From: Epiperipatus broadwayi
Lineage: Eukaryota; Onychophora; Udeonychophora; Euonychophora; Peripatidae
Length of the DNA: 64,000 nt
NCBI GenBank assembly: GCA_028023455.1
Contig: JAQFVV010012420.1
Coordinates: forward strand, 2,228,001 to 2,292,000
Direction: 5' to 3'
Shown here: in pieces, positions 51,814 through 62,716 of the stretch
Layout of the letters: each line of letters begins with the position of its first letter
Position numbering within the stretch: the first letter of the stretch is position 1
Notes under the pieces: generated by a model
Told to the model about the DNA's origin: nothing
Database searches by the model: none
What the model saw: the letters and a program-made list of their open reading frames with translations, nothing else
Made by a program: the position numbers and the translations under genes

Positions 51814-52260
51814 CTTTTCATATACAAGCTATATCAACAATGTAATCACACGTAAGAATAATTTCAACTTTTATTTATTTAAAGTATATTCTTTATTAAT
51901 AACACAAATTTTATATACACTTTTTACAAATAAACCACATGGTTTAACTATCAGATATACATAATAATTATTTTACTCTACTTTAAAAACACTACCCTAT
52001 AGAAATGCATCACTATATATCCAGGTCTTCTATAAATATTTTTGATTTAGATTATCAATCCCACACTTCACAACGCTATGTAAATATATGGCAGCCACTG
52101 AAATTGCAAAAGATTTCTACAGAGATTTTACCTTTTCATATACAAGCTATATCAACAATGTAATCACACGTAAGAATAATTTCAACTTTTATAAAAACGC
52201 TATGTAAATATATGGCAGCCACTGAAATTACAAACGATTTCTACAGAGATTTTACCTTTT
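51814..52260. repeat. Interleaved duplications A-B-A'-B'
   Basis: Block A (51814-51873) recurs at 52132-52191; block B (52072-52131) recurs at 52196-52258. Each pair is nearly identical: A shares CAACAATGTAATCACACGTA, B shares ATATGGCAGCCACTGAAATT. About 200 bases between the first A and B are absent from the second pair. The near identity indicates a recent local duplication with deletion. Confidence 0.85.
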
Positions 52261-52284
52261 AATGAAATGTTTCATTTCACTTAA

Positions 52285-53330
52285 TTTTGTTGAATGAATG
52301 AGAGAGTCCAGTTGTTGGGAGGACCTCCTGGGGTCTAAATCCTAGTTCTTTTGAGAGATGGGACTGGTATGAGGATGCTGTGGTGATTGTTATCAACATT
52401 GGTTTTTGTCATTCACAAGATAAAAAAAAACATTATGTATAGTGATTATTTAAACATTATCATCTTTTATCCATGTATTATTGTAAAATAAGTTGCAGTT
52501 GGCATCATGATCCTAATTGCAAGTGATTCACCTTATTTAATTTTATTACTTCCAATGTTGTTATTGATAGGGCTAGCTTTTTGCTGTTTATGTGATTTCA
52601 TGATGGATTAGAATGGTTTTCAGCAGAGACATTTTGAAGCTTGGATTTTTTTCCTTGTTCTCTCCATAGTTTGTCCATAATTTTTCCAAAGTATTCAGGA
52701 TTGCTCTCTTGTGAAGATATTCTAGGCCATTTGGAAGAACAGAACAGTAGATTAATTTAGTCCATATTTTATGTTATCTCCAAGTGTTTTCCTATTTCTC
52801 AACTTATCTACTGCAAATTGGATTTTCCAATATTGTTCTCCTAAAACACTATTCATATTTGATTTCTAGACTTTACAAATAATTCCTAATTGTACCTTTT
52901 AATTAAAATTTTCATTACAATCAACTCTGCTGATTGAATGAGAAAGTCTAGTTGGTGGGAGGGGGACAGAGACCTAAATCCTGGTTTTTTTGAGGGAGAG
53001 AGCTAGGATGAGGGTGCTGTGGGGACTGTTGCCAACATTGATTTTCTCATTCACAAAAAGAAAAAAAACCGCTATTGATAGCAGTTTTAGCATTATTATT
53101 ATAAATGATTTTATCCAAGTATTATTGCAAAGCAAACCACAGTTTGGCCTAATGATTTTAATTGCAAGTGATTCACCCTATTTAAATTTTATTATTTCCA
53201 ATATTATCTCCATGTGTTTTCCTATTCTCAACTTATCCATGCAAATTGGATTTTTCAATATTGTACTCCTAAAATGCTTCTCATATTTAAACTGTAGACT
53301 TTACAAATAATTCCTAATTGTAACATTCAT
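52285..53330. repeat. Direct duplication, about 0.6-kb unit, second copy shortened
   Basis: 52300-52560 aligns with 52930-53200 (GAATGAGAGAGTC/GAATGAGAAAGTC; AATTGCAAGTGATTCACC in both). 52771-52905 aligns with 53205-53325 (GACTTTACAAATAATTCCTA in both). The second unit lacks the roughly 200-base middle of the first. No coding capacity is convincing. Confidence 0.75.
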
Positions 53331-54015
53331 TAGTCTTTAATGGTTAATACAGACTCTTTTCACATTCTTTCCCTTTTCATATCTATCCTTCTCCTTTCAC
53401 CATGTTGCTCTTGAATTTCATTTTTACCATTCTTTGTAAACCTTTTATTTAACTGTATTTATACCCTTTTTTTATGAATAAACTTTCATCACTGAGAAGA
53501 AATAAATAAACAAAACACTTTAAAGTGAGAGTTTAACAAACTTTAATTGTATAATGCTGTGACTGTGATATGTTTAGTATTGGAAGTGCTTAACTGAATA
53601 AAATAAATATTTGTACATTGAAAAACCTGTTCTAATTATTTCATTCATTATAATAAATAATCAAAATCATAGCATATAAATATCATTATTACTATATTGA
53701 ATTTTAAAATGTTTAGACTAGTTGAAAAACTGTACACTGTATTTACTTACTTTTATGGATTAAATTTTTTACTTATAGTACTTTGCCTGTTGCTAAAATA
53801 ACAATCATCATATTGTAATTTACTTATCATAATTATTATTTTTTAAAAAAGAATAATTTCATAATAATGAACTTTGTATAATCAAAACTTACTAAATCTA
53901 AATTAAAAATAACACAACCTATTAGCTCTCTTTAAAGCACCTTGTAATATTATCACACATGTATAAAACCATTCACATAAATGTATTTTTGTTTAAAAAA
54001 ACATATGCAAAATTG
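53331..54015. other. AT-rich spacer, no gene
   Basis: Nothing recognised up to the target duplication of the LTR element. Confidence 0.5.
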
Positions 54016-54020
54016 CATAC

Positions 54021-54739
54021 TGCTATATCGAGCTGATCTAAGAGGACACTTCCCAAAAGTACAAATCACTACTAAATAGTCAATAGTTAGATAATTTAAT
54101 GAGCACTAATTAATAGTGTGTTAACTATTTACATGTATATGATTATTTTATATAATAAGGTCCAAAGGTGTACATAAAATAATAATGTAGATCAATATGA
54201 CCTATAAGAGTCCTAGGTGGCTGTTCCCACATTTGGAGGCCATCTCTCCACACTTGAAGTCCCTGTGCCAAGGGAGACATTCTGCTACAGCTTATGTCTG
54301 TGTGCACAGGTGAAGCCCCAAGAATCGAGTGAAGTCTTCTTGATCCAAATTGTACTGAAGTATTCATTGTTTCAATCCCTGAAGTTGATTGGCTCATATT
54401 TCCATCCATCTGCTCAGGTGATTTTTCATTTCACAGTTCCATATAAGAATTTAAATCATTGTCTCTCCGACATTAATTATTTTTTAATTATTTTAGGAAG
54501 AAAATCTAAATTTGAATTCCTTTATTTCATTAATGACTGCTGTATGCTACTTTCATTAATTAGACTGTTATTACTTTTATAAAATAATCTTTTTTTAATC
54601 TTAAAAGTTAGAAATCTTTTACTTCCTATTTAAATAGATTCATTCTTTTGATTTTCTTTAATTTATTAAACTTATTACTTTTTCTCATTAAGTTTATACC
54701 TATATATGTATGTACATTTAAGCATAAACATATATATCA
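54021..54739 (-). repeat. 3' LTR of the Gypsy element
   Basis: 719 bp. It is the partner of 58468-59148; the extra length comes from small indels. The open frames on either strand here (54143-54409 and 54217-54582) lie inside the LTR, are not conserved in the other LTR and are not treated as genes. Confidence 0.9.
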
Positions 54740-54753
54740 TTAGTTTCCCCAAG
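54740..54753 (-). promoter_or_regulatory. Polypurine tract
   Basis: The minus strand reads CTTGGGGAAACTAA directly before the TG of the 3' LTR, the expected plus-strand primer position for reverse transcription. Confidence 0.65.
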
Positions 54754-54761
54754 TTCAGAGA

Positions 54762-57700
54762 TCAGGTTTTAATATCCAAACTCAGTACATAGTCATTACG
54801 ATATATGGATAACTTTATTTTCCTTTTAGCATGCTGTTGTGGATTATGTTCTACCTCACTTGGTGTGTTCTCTCTTAGAAACTGATTGACGGTATCTATT
54901 GTGTTGAATAAGTCGGGTATTATCTCCTCGCTCTTGTCTTTATGCAGCTGGTTTATATGCTTATGAAGTATTTCCCAATTTTTCATTCAAACCAACATTA
55001 CTTGTTTTGAGAGATGATGAATAACTTCCACCTGCAACCAAAACTTGTTCCTATTATTCTTCACCCACACTTTTTCCTGTGGTTTAAATTTATAGGTACC
55101 AGTTGATGTTTATTTTGATCCACAATTGGTACAATGTTTGATAATTTTGTGTGCAACTTTCTACCTAAATACATTTCAGCCAATGATTTCCCAGATTTGG
55201 CATTAGGGGTCACATATTGATGAAGAAGTGCAGTCAACACTACTTTCTATATTTTAATTTTCCCTAATTTGTTGATGGAAGACTTTAAGGTTTGAACAGC
55301 TTTCTCAGCTAGAACACTGGATTGAGGGTAGTAAGAGGTAGTGAGTGCGTGTTTAATCCCCTATTCTTGATTTGCTTTTTCAAACTTTGCTGAAGTAATT
55401 CATTTATCAGAAACAAGTGTTTCTGGAAAGCCATGATGAACAAAAATTTCATATAAATTTGTTAAGCATCATGTCTGTATTGATGTTATTGACTATTTTA
55501 TATTTGGTTCACACTCGAAAATGCATTGACCACTACCAAAAACAGATGATCCTCAAATGGACTGCAGTGGTTGATGTGTATCAGTCACCATGGCCTTTCA
55601 GCTTTAGGCCATGGTTCAAACTTAGCTGGAGGCACTTTACCATGTTTGACAGTTTTTGCATTTCTTAATATATTTTTCAATGTCATTATTAATGTTGGGC
55701 CACCAGACATAACTACTAGCTAATGCTTTTACCCTGACAATGCCTTGATGGCCCTCATGCAACAACTTAAGAATTTTATTCCTACCCTTTATCAGGATTA
55801 GTACCCAATCACTGCTCAGAATGCATCCCTTGCATACAGATAACTGTTCAAAGGCATTTCATAATTCTTTATGAAGAAAACAAGGTCAGTGATTTGGCCA
55901 TCCTTCACCGACCTGCTTTACCAATCATTGGTAGCCATTGTCTTCAGATGTCCATGCTGCTACTATTGTGTTGTTGAGGGTTTGACTCTTTAAGGTGTCG
56001 ATATAATTAATTTCTATTTTATAGTTCAGTCTGATCAGGCTTTTGTGATAGAGCATCAGTGTGCCCTATTTGTTTTACTTTTTTATATTCTAATGTATAA
56101 TCATAACCCGCCAATATGTTGAGCCAAGCAACATGTGACGACTCAGGAATTCTTGTTCAGCAAGCAACATGTGATGACTCAGGAATTCTTGTTCAGCTGA
56201 CTAGAGTTTTTATAAACAATGGATCATTTACTTGCATGAGCAGGGTGATATAATGCTGCTCTGATTCCAACTGTTATACGTCCATGGTAAGAGTTACTTT
56301 CAATTCACTATGTAATGGACAAGTAATTTATTTGAAGTCAGCAGTGATTTTGTGTATAAAAATGCTTTCTCTTCTTCTCACTTCCATTTCTGATTCTTTT
56401 TGAGATCATATAATAGTCTGGCCATGTGGGCTTTGCCTTCTAAAAATGTTCAAAATAATTGATGAGATCCAGGAAGGTTTGTTTTACATTATTAGGTCTC
56501 TGTGCTTCTGCAATCACTTTAGCTTTTTGGTGGGCAGGAGATGTGACCTAAGAACTTGATTTCATTCACTTTCCATATGCACTTTTGGATATTATATTTT
56601 GTCCCAAATTCATCCAATTTTTGCAGACTTTATGTAGATGCATTTTAAGTTCATTTTCAGTCATAGCTGTAATCAGAATATTGTCAAAATATGGGATAAT
56701 GTTCTCTGCTCCATTAAGGAGAGTTTCAAATTTTGATTGAAAGATACTAGGGGCTGATATTATCCCAAATAGGATTCTCCAACATTTATATAACCCTATG
56801 TTAGTGATAAGTACTAATAGGTTAGCTGTCTATTCATTAACTGGTATATAATAGAAGATTCAATTAAGGTCTAATTTAGCAAAAAAAAATTTGATCTCTG
56901 GAATAACGCTACTATTTTCCTGACATTAGGGACCAGGTATGCATTTTTACTAATCGTCTTGTTTACCAATACTCTGTAATCATCACACAAACAAATTTGT
57001 CCATTGGGTTTAGTTATAATTATCAGTGGTATAGCCCAGATTTTTCATTGGGTTTTAACCCCCCTTTCTTAACTAAATCATCAATTTCCTTTTCAGCTTT
57101 CTTTTTTTACACAAACAGAACTTTCCATAGTTTGCATATAATAGGTAGTGCATCAGTGCTACCTCTATCGATACAGGAGTCATTTTAATAACACGAGGTT
57201 CCCCATTAAATAAGCTAGAAAATTTGACTCGCATTTTGTTTTCCATTTCAACCTTTTTCACAAATGTGAGTTTAATACTCAATTTCTTAAACCATTAACG
57301 CCCATTTAGGGGTTTTTTGGAGCATAAACTATGTATGAAGGTAACTCTATCACTTTTCTCTCCATTCTAGTTATGGGAACCTGAATAACACTTTTATTTT
57401 TGATCGCATTGTTTAATGCTTTATGGTCAGTTTTTTCTAATTTAGGGATTTTTTTACTCATAGAGGTTACAGTAACCCAGTTTCAGACTGATATTAATGA
57501 TACACCACTATCAATGTCTATCTCCATAGATATAGGCTGATCACACAGCTTCAGTTTTAACACAATTTTGTCTTTGTCAGTGGACATTTTTTTTATATTT
57601 GTATGCAGACTTGCCTGGCCCTGATGTGACTGTTTATAAGTATTACTTTTTTGTTGAGATTGTTAAGTTTTTTCTTTACACATTTTTTTCCATTTGCCCT

Positions 57701-58391
57701 CTTTTTTTACAATTATTGCAGCATTCTCATTTATGAAAATAATTGCTCATTTTGTGACCCTTTTTTCACAGCAAAAACATATAAATGGGTTTTCACTGTT
57801 AGCCCTATTATTATTATTCTTAAACCAGTCTTTCTTTATGGTTTTACAAACATCTCTTTGCTATTAATCTTGAACTCGGTGAATTTTTTGAGATTGCTCA
57901 AGCATGAGTTCATAAGTTATCCCCCATTTTATAGCTTCCATATATTTAAATCACTAATGGCCAATAATTGTTGCCATAAACTATCATTACACATACCTAT
58001 CAGAAATTGTTCCAGAAGGTTTTTGTCTAGGAAAGATCCATAGAAACAATTCTTTGCTAGATTATGAAAAGCACTATCAAATCTTTTATACTTTCATCCC
58101 AACTTGGTTCTGGGCTTGGAATTGCAGTCTGGCAACATACCCAGAGGGTTTGGGATTAAAGTGATTTGATAACTCTTTAACCTGATTGTATGTACAATCT
58201 TCAGGAGTTAGAGATTCAGTGAGCCTGTTGGTTATCTCAATAATACCATTCCCAGCAAAGCATAATAATGAAGCAATTTTATAATTATCTTCTTTAACTT
58301 TATTAATAAATAAGTATTTTTTCACATGTTGAATGTACAGGAGCCAACTACTTGCCTCACTGATGTCAAATTCACTAATTGCTACTTGCAT
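54762..58391 (-). pseudogene. Gypsy gag-pol relic (K02A2.6-like)
   Basis: Many stops and frameshifts interrupt it, yet domains follow in order on the minus strand. Gag starts at 58391 (ASSWLLYIQHVKKYLF; 101 codons open) and continues broken to about 57640 with two degenerate zinc knuckles near 57790-57670. Protease: MEIDIDSGVSLIS near 57530. Reverse transcriptase, about 57290-56340: DDYRVLVNKTISKNAYLVPN, AKLDL, LFGIISAPSIFQ and PYFDNILIT, where the usual YxDD is altered to YFDN. Integrase: H2C2 zinc region KLLHEGHQGIVRVKALASSY, then VWWPN, with CKNC near 55840-55680; core near 55600 with the first Asp replaced by Asn (HINHCSPF); SH3-like tail near 55080-54990 and 54986-54762. The mutated catalytic residues show it is inactive. 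Confidence 0.88.
56125..56196. repeat. 36-bp tandem duplication inside Gypsy pol
   Basis: 56125-56160 and 56161-56196 are identical except for one base (GTGACGACTC against GTGATGACTC). It lies in the RNase H/connection region; 36 is a multiple of three, so it does not itself shift the frame. Confidence 0.95.
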
Positions 58392-58447
58392 TTCCTAGTC
58401 AGTCTTTTACCTAAATTTAAACATTATTTTAGTTAAGGATTCAAATC

Positions 58448-58465
58448 AAGACTGTGACTGTGCCA
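58448..58465 (-). promoter_or_regulatory. Primer-binding site
   Basis: On the minus strand, TGGCACAGTCACAGTCTT follows two bases after the CA end of the 5' LTR. It opens with TGG, complementary to a tRNA CCA end. I did not identify the matching tRNA. Confidence 0.72.
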
Positions 58466-58467
58466 AC

Positions 58468-59148
58468 TGATATAGTTAGCTGATCTAAGAGGACACTTCC
58501 CAAACATAAAAATCACTACTAAACAGTTAATATTTATATAATTTAATGGATGATAATTAATTAATAGCATTTTAACTATTTAATAAGGCCTGAAGGTGTA
58601 CATAAATAATAATGTAGATCAATACGACTTGTAAGAGTCCTAGTTGGATGTTCCCATGTTTGGAGGCCAGCTCTCTGCACTTGAAGTCACTGTGCCAAGA
58701 GAGATGTTCTGCTCCAGCTTATGTCCATGTGCACAAGTAAAGCTGCAAGAATTATGTGGTCTTCTTGTTCCAAATTGTAATGAAGTATCCATTGTTTCAA
58801 CCCTAAAGTTGATTGGTTTGTACTCCTAACCATCTCCTCATGTGATTCTTCATTTCATTGCTCCATACAAAAATTTAAATCATTATCTTTCTGACTGAGT
58901 TATTTTTTAGTTTATCCTTTATCTTATGAAGGAAATCTAAACTCGAATTCCTTTACTTGTTTTATTTCATTAAGATGCATTCTACTCTCATTAATTAGAT
59001 TATTACTTTTAGAAAATAATCTTTTCTAATCTTCCTATTGAAACGGATTCATATTTTTGATTTTCTTTAATTTATTAAACTTATTACTTTTTCTCATTAA
59101 GTTTATACCTATATATGTATGAACATTTAAGCACACACATACATATCA
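58468..59148 (-). repeat. 5' LTR of the Gypsy element
   Basis: 681 bp. The minus-strand sequence begins TGATATGTATGTGTG and ends in TAACTATATCA. It aligns with 54021-54739 along its length, for example GCTGATCTAAGAGGACACTT and GAAGGTGTACATAAA. The promoter and polyadenylation signals expected here cannot be assigned with confidence. Confidence 0.9.
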
Positions 59149-59153
59149 CATAC

Positions 59154-59960
59154 AAAAAAAACTGAAGAAGATTCATAATTTTAATATTTATTTAAATAGT
59201 TTGACTTCCTAATTAAAAAAATTTTCAAGTCATTTCAAAAAACATGTCTACCAGCACTTAATAAAATGTGAGATTTCTTGGCAAAAAAATACTGCAGCTA
59301 GCATATATATTTGTATATAAAGTGATCTTTATTTAGATCTGCATAGTACATATTGTAAAAAAAAAAACCCTTTAATATTGATTACAATATGCAAACACAA
59401 AATGCATTAGATACATTTTTTTTTTTTAGTTTTTTAATATATCGGATTTTTTTTTTTTTAAAGAAGTTTTGCCAAAGTACACTATGCTAATTTTGTTGCT
59501 CTTACACTAATGATGGCTGCAAAAAGAAGTTTGCTATTAACTGAAAGGAGACCCTTTGATTCCTCTTGGAGGCCTTAAAGGAACTGAGCAGGGTAAAGTC
59601 CTAATGTCCAATCCATACCTTCTTGTCATTGCAGCTGTTATTACTATGTGATTATTTATATAGTATACGAACATGGATGGGCTGCTCACCTACATGCATT
59701 AGCCAGTATGGTGAGTTTATTGGCTTTTTACCTCTGAACTTAAGATCAAGAAACACCATGGTCTTTTTTCTCAGTTGCCTGATAAGGCAGAATGAATGTT
59801 TGTGTAAATGATAAATATTTTTCTCAATAGATATATACAATTATGACAGACAAAAATAAATTATGGCCCTTGAGGTTGTAAAGTTACCAACCAAGGCAGT
59901 GGTTAGTGGACAAAGGTGAAGGGTGCTAAGAATCCCCTGATTGTGGACCCAGGATGCCAT
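59154..59960. other. Spacer and possible 5' UTR of LINE copy 2
   Basis: 59154-59470 is AT-rich with T-tracts. 59480-59960 is noticeably less AT-rich (for example GGATGGGCTGCTCACC near 59674) and leads directly into the LINE start codon, so it may be the LINE 5' UTR. The other copy is truncated and cannot confirm this. Confidence 0.4.
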
Positions 59961-62697
59961 ATGATGATGACTTTTTATTTAGGTACTTACAACTGCCGAT
60001 CACTTTCAAGAGAAGGAAGATTGCAAGAATTAGAAGAACTGTCATATTAAATGGGACATTATTGGACTTTGTGAAGTTAGAAGAAAAGGTGAAGAGACAA
60101 TTGATTTAAAAAGTGGACACATACTCTATTATAAAGGTACAAATATTGGAAATAGAAGTGGAGTAGGATTCATTCTAAATAAAAAGTGCAAGAACAACAT
60201 TGTGGAGATTGATGGTGTATCGGACAGAATGGCAAGATTAGTTATCCAACTTAGTAGCAGATACCAAATGCAGATAATTCAGATTTATGCCCCAACAAGT
60301 TCTCATACTAATGAAGTAGTTTTTTTATCAGAGAAATGACATTTTAAAATTGTTATGGGAAGAGACTTTAATCCTAGAATTGGTAAACAAATGAAAGATG
60401 AAAGTGCTATAGGTAATTTTGGTTTTGATAATAGAAATAAGAGAGGACATAGACTTGTGGAGTTTGCAGAAAAAAAAAACTTTATATTATGAATTCTTTT
60501 TTTTTTTTTTGAGAAAAATGCTAAAAGGAAATGGACATGAAAACATCTAAATGAAGATACAGCAGAATTGTATTATATTTTGACTAACAGAAAATACATA
60601 TTTCAAGATTGTAATGTTCTTAATAAATTTAACACAGGAAGTGATCATCTATTAGTAAGATGTAAGATATGTGTTAATGCAAAACTAGAGAAACAAAAAT
60701 TAAAAAAAAAAACTATTTACAGTTGATATTCCTAATCTTCAGAAACATTCTAATGAATTTAAATTAGAACTTACAAATCGGTTTCTCAGATTTGAATGAA
60801 ATTAATATGAAATTAACTGATACACTTTTAAAAACTGCAATAAAAATAGCTGGTAGAAAAAAGCAGTAATTAACCAAGAAAATTTCTACTGAGACTAGAG
60901 AATTTATGAAGAAAAGAAGGAATATGAAGATATACAAAAATGATGCATTAAAAAGGATTGAATATCTTGATTTTGTAAAATGGTGCAGAAAAGAGTTGAA
61001 AATGATATAAGAAAGTATAACTGTGAACTAGCAAGGAAAGCTGTAGAAGAGAATAAAAGTCTCAAGAGTGTAAAACAGCATTTTGGTATTGGTAGAACAT
61101 TTATATCAGCAATAAGATTATTACTAAAAAGAGAGATGACATCATGAAATGGATAGAAGAGTTCTATCAAGAATTATATAGTAATAAAGAACAAATACCT
61201 TCTATATCTATTACATATTCAGAATTGCCCAGAATTTTAAATGAAGATGTGAGACATGCAATTAAATGTATGAAGAAAGGAAAGTCTCCAGGTAGTGATG
61301 GAATTATAATTGATATATTAAAAGAAGCAGGTGAAGAAATAGAATTTTTTTTAGCAAAGTTATATACCAAATGTCTAAATGATAAAGATGTACCAGATGA
61401 TAGGGAAAATGCAGTATTAATAGTAATATTTAAAAAAGGTGACAAAAAATATTAGAAATTACAGCCCTGTCAGTTTTTTATCATTTTTATACAAAATTTT
61501 TACCAAGATAATTACAACTCATCTACAGAGAATATTGTAATTTTCACCAACCAAGAGAACAAGTTGGATTTAAAAGTGGTTTTAATACTGTAGATCATAT
61601 CCAGGTATTTAGAGAAGTTATAGAAAGGACAAATGAATATGAGTTGCCATTATGCTTTGGATTTGTAGATTATGAAAAAGCATTTGATTTTATAAATATT
61701 TCTTCAGTGATTAAAGCATTGGATCATCAAGGTATAGATCCAGGATATTATCATATTTTAAAGAATATTTATAAAAAATGCAACAGCAATAATTAGATTA
61801 TATAATGATACTGGGAAAATCAACATTGAAAAGAGTGTAAGACAGGGTGACTCTATAACTCCAAAACTTTTTACAACAGTGTGGCAGGAAGTATTTTGTG
61901 GATTAAAATGGGAAGGTAAAGGAGTGAAAATAAATGGAGATTATTTAAGTCATTTAGATCTTGCAGATGATATAGTTGTTTTTGAAAATAATGCTTTAGA
62001 GCTGTAGGAAATGTTGCAGGAGTTATCAGATGAAAGTAGGACTAACGATAAATGTTAACAAGACTAAAGTAATGTTTAATGGATTTTTTTAGAAGTTAAC
62101 AATTACAAATACCTTGGTCAGATTTTTTTTACAGATAGAAGCATAAAGGATGAAATTAATCATAGAATTAAACTTGGTTTGGAGTGCTTTTGGTAGAAAT
62201 AAGTATCAATATGCCTAAGTGTTTGAAAAGGAAGGTTTTTAATAAATATAAATATGCCTATGTGTTTGAAAAGGAAGGTTTTTAATAAATATGTTTTATC
62301 AGTTCTTACTTATGGATCTGAGACTTGGACACTTAATAGAAGAGCAATACAAAGATTTGAGACTACTCAAAGAAGTATGGATGTTGGGAGTAACAAGAAG
62401 AGATCAAAAATGCAATATATGGGTAAGAGAACAAAAAGGTGTTACTGACCTCATTGAAAAAATTAAAAGACTGAATTGGAATTGGGCTGGACATATTTCT
62501 AGAAGAGATGATAATAAATGGACAATTGAAATCTTAAGCTGGATTCCAAGAGGTTGTAAAAGACCAAGAAGGAGGCCACATGTGAGATGGATGGATGAAA
62601 TAAGAAAGTGTGCAGAGGTGATATGGAGAAGAGAAGCTAAAGATCAGAGAAGATGAATTGAACTTGAAAAGAACTTCATCCTGCAGTGGATTGATAA
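59961..62697 (+). pseudogene. LINE AP-endonuclease and reverse transcriptase, multiply broken
   Basis: The start is MMMTFYLGTYNCRSLSREGR at 59961. Endonuclease landmarks: TYNCRS, GLCEVRR (Glu), YAPTSSHTNE, GRDFNPRIGKQ and SDHLLVRCK near 60640. RT landmarks: KSPGSDGIIIDILKEAGEEI near 61285, QVGFKSGFNTVDHIQ, FGFVDYEKAFDF, a damaged motif B (SVRQGDSITPKLF), and LDLADDIVVFE in place of FADD. The tail includes GHISRRDDNKW and ends in FILQ. Stops and frameshifts occur throughout, including T-tract expansions at 60498-60511 and an internal 43-bp duplication. In the RT region copy 1 is the better preserved template. Confidence 0.86.
62208..62293. repeat. 43-bp tandem duplication in LINE copy 2
   Basis: 62208-62250 and 62251-62293 are identical at 41 of 43 positions (AATATGCCTAAGTG against AATATGCCTATGTG, and the last base). 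Copy 1 has this segment once. Since 43 is not a multiple of three, it shifts the frame. Confidence 0.93.
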
Positions 62698-62716
62698 TGG
62701 TTGTTGATGATGATGA

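Larger units (their letters stand above)
54021..59148 (-). mobile_element. Full-length Ty3/Gypsy LTR retrotransposon, 5.1 kb, minus strand
   Basis: All structural parts are visible. Two LTRs of about 0.7 kb (54021-54739 and 58468-59148) align throughout. Each LTR, read on the minus strand, starts TG and ends CA. The 5-mer CATAC flanks both outer ends (54016-54020 and 59149-59153), the usual target duplication. A primer-binding site lies two bases inside the 5' LTR and a polypurine tract just before the 3' LTR. Between them are gag, protease, RT, RNase H and integrase remnants in Gypsy order. The LTRs have diverged considerably with several indels, so the insertion is old. Confidence 0.92.
59961..62716 (+). 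mobile_element. RTE-type LINE, copy 2, nearly full coding length
   Basis: It carries the N-terminal AP-endonuclease absent from copy 1 and shares the complete reverse transcriptase and TGATGATGATGA 3' end with it. The clade assignment rests on the endonuclease-RT layout, absence of a second ORF, short 3' end and tandem TGA tail; it also resembles the mobile-element part of craniofacial development protein 2-like predictions. The true 5' end is not fixed. I did not find a clear target duplication. Confidence 0.85.

Noticed and set aside
54217-54582. 121-codon plus-strand frame
   Set aside because: Lies inside the Gypsy 3' LTR, antisense to the element, and is broken in the other LTR.
57651-58043. 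130-codon plus-strand frame
   Set aside because: Opposite-strand shadow of the Gypsy gag and zinc-knuckle relic.
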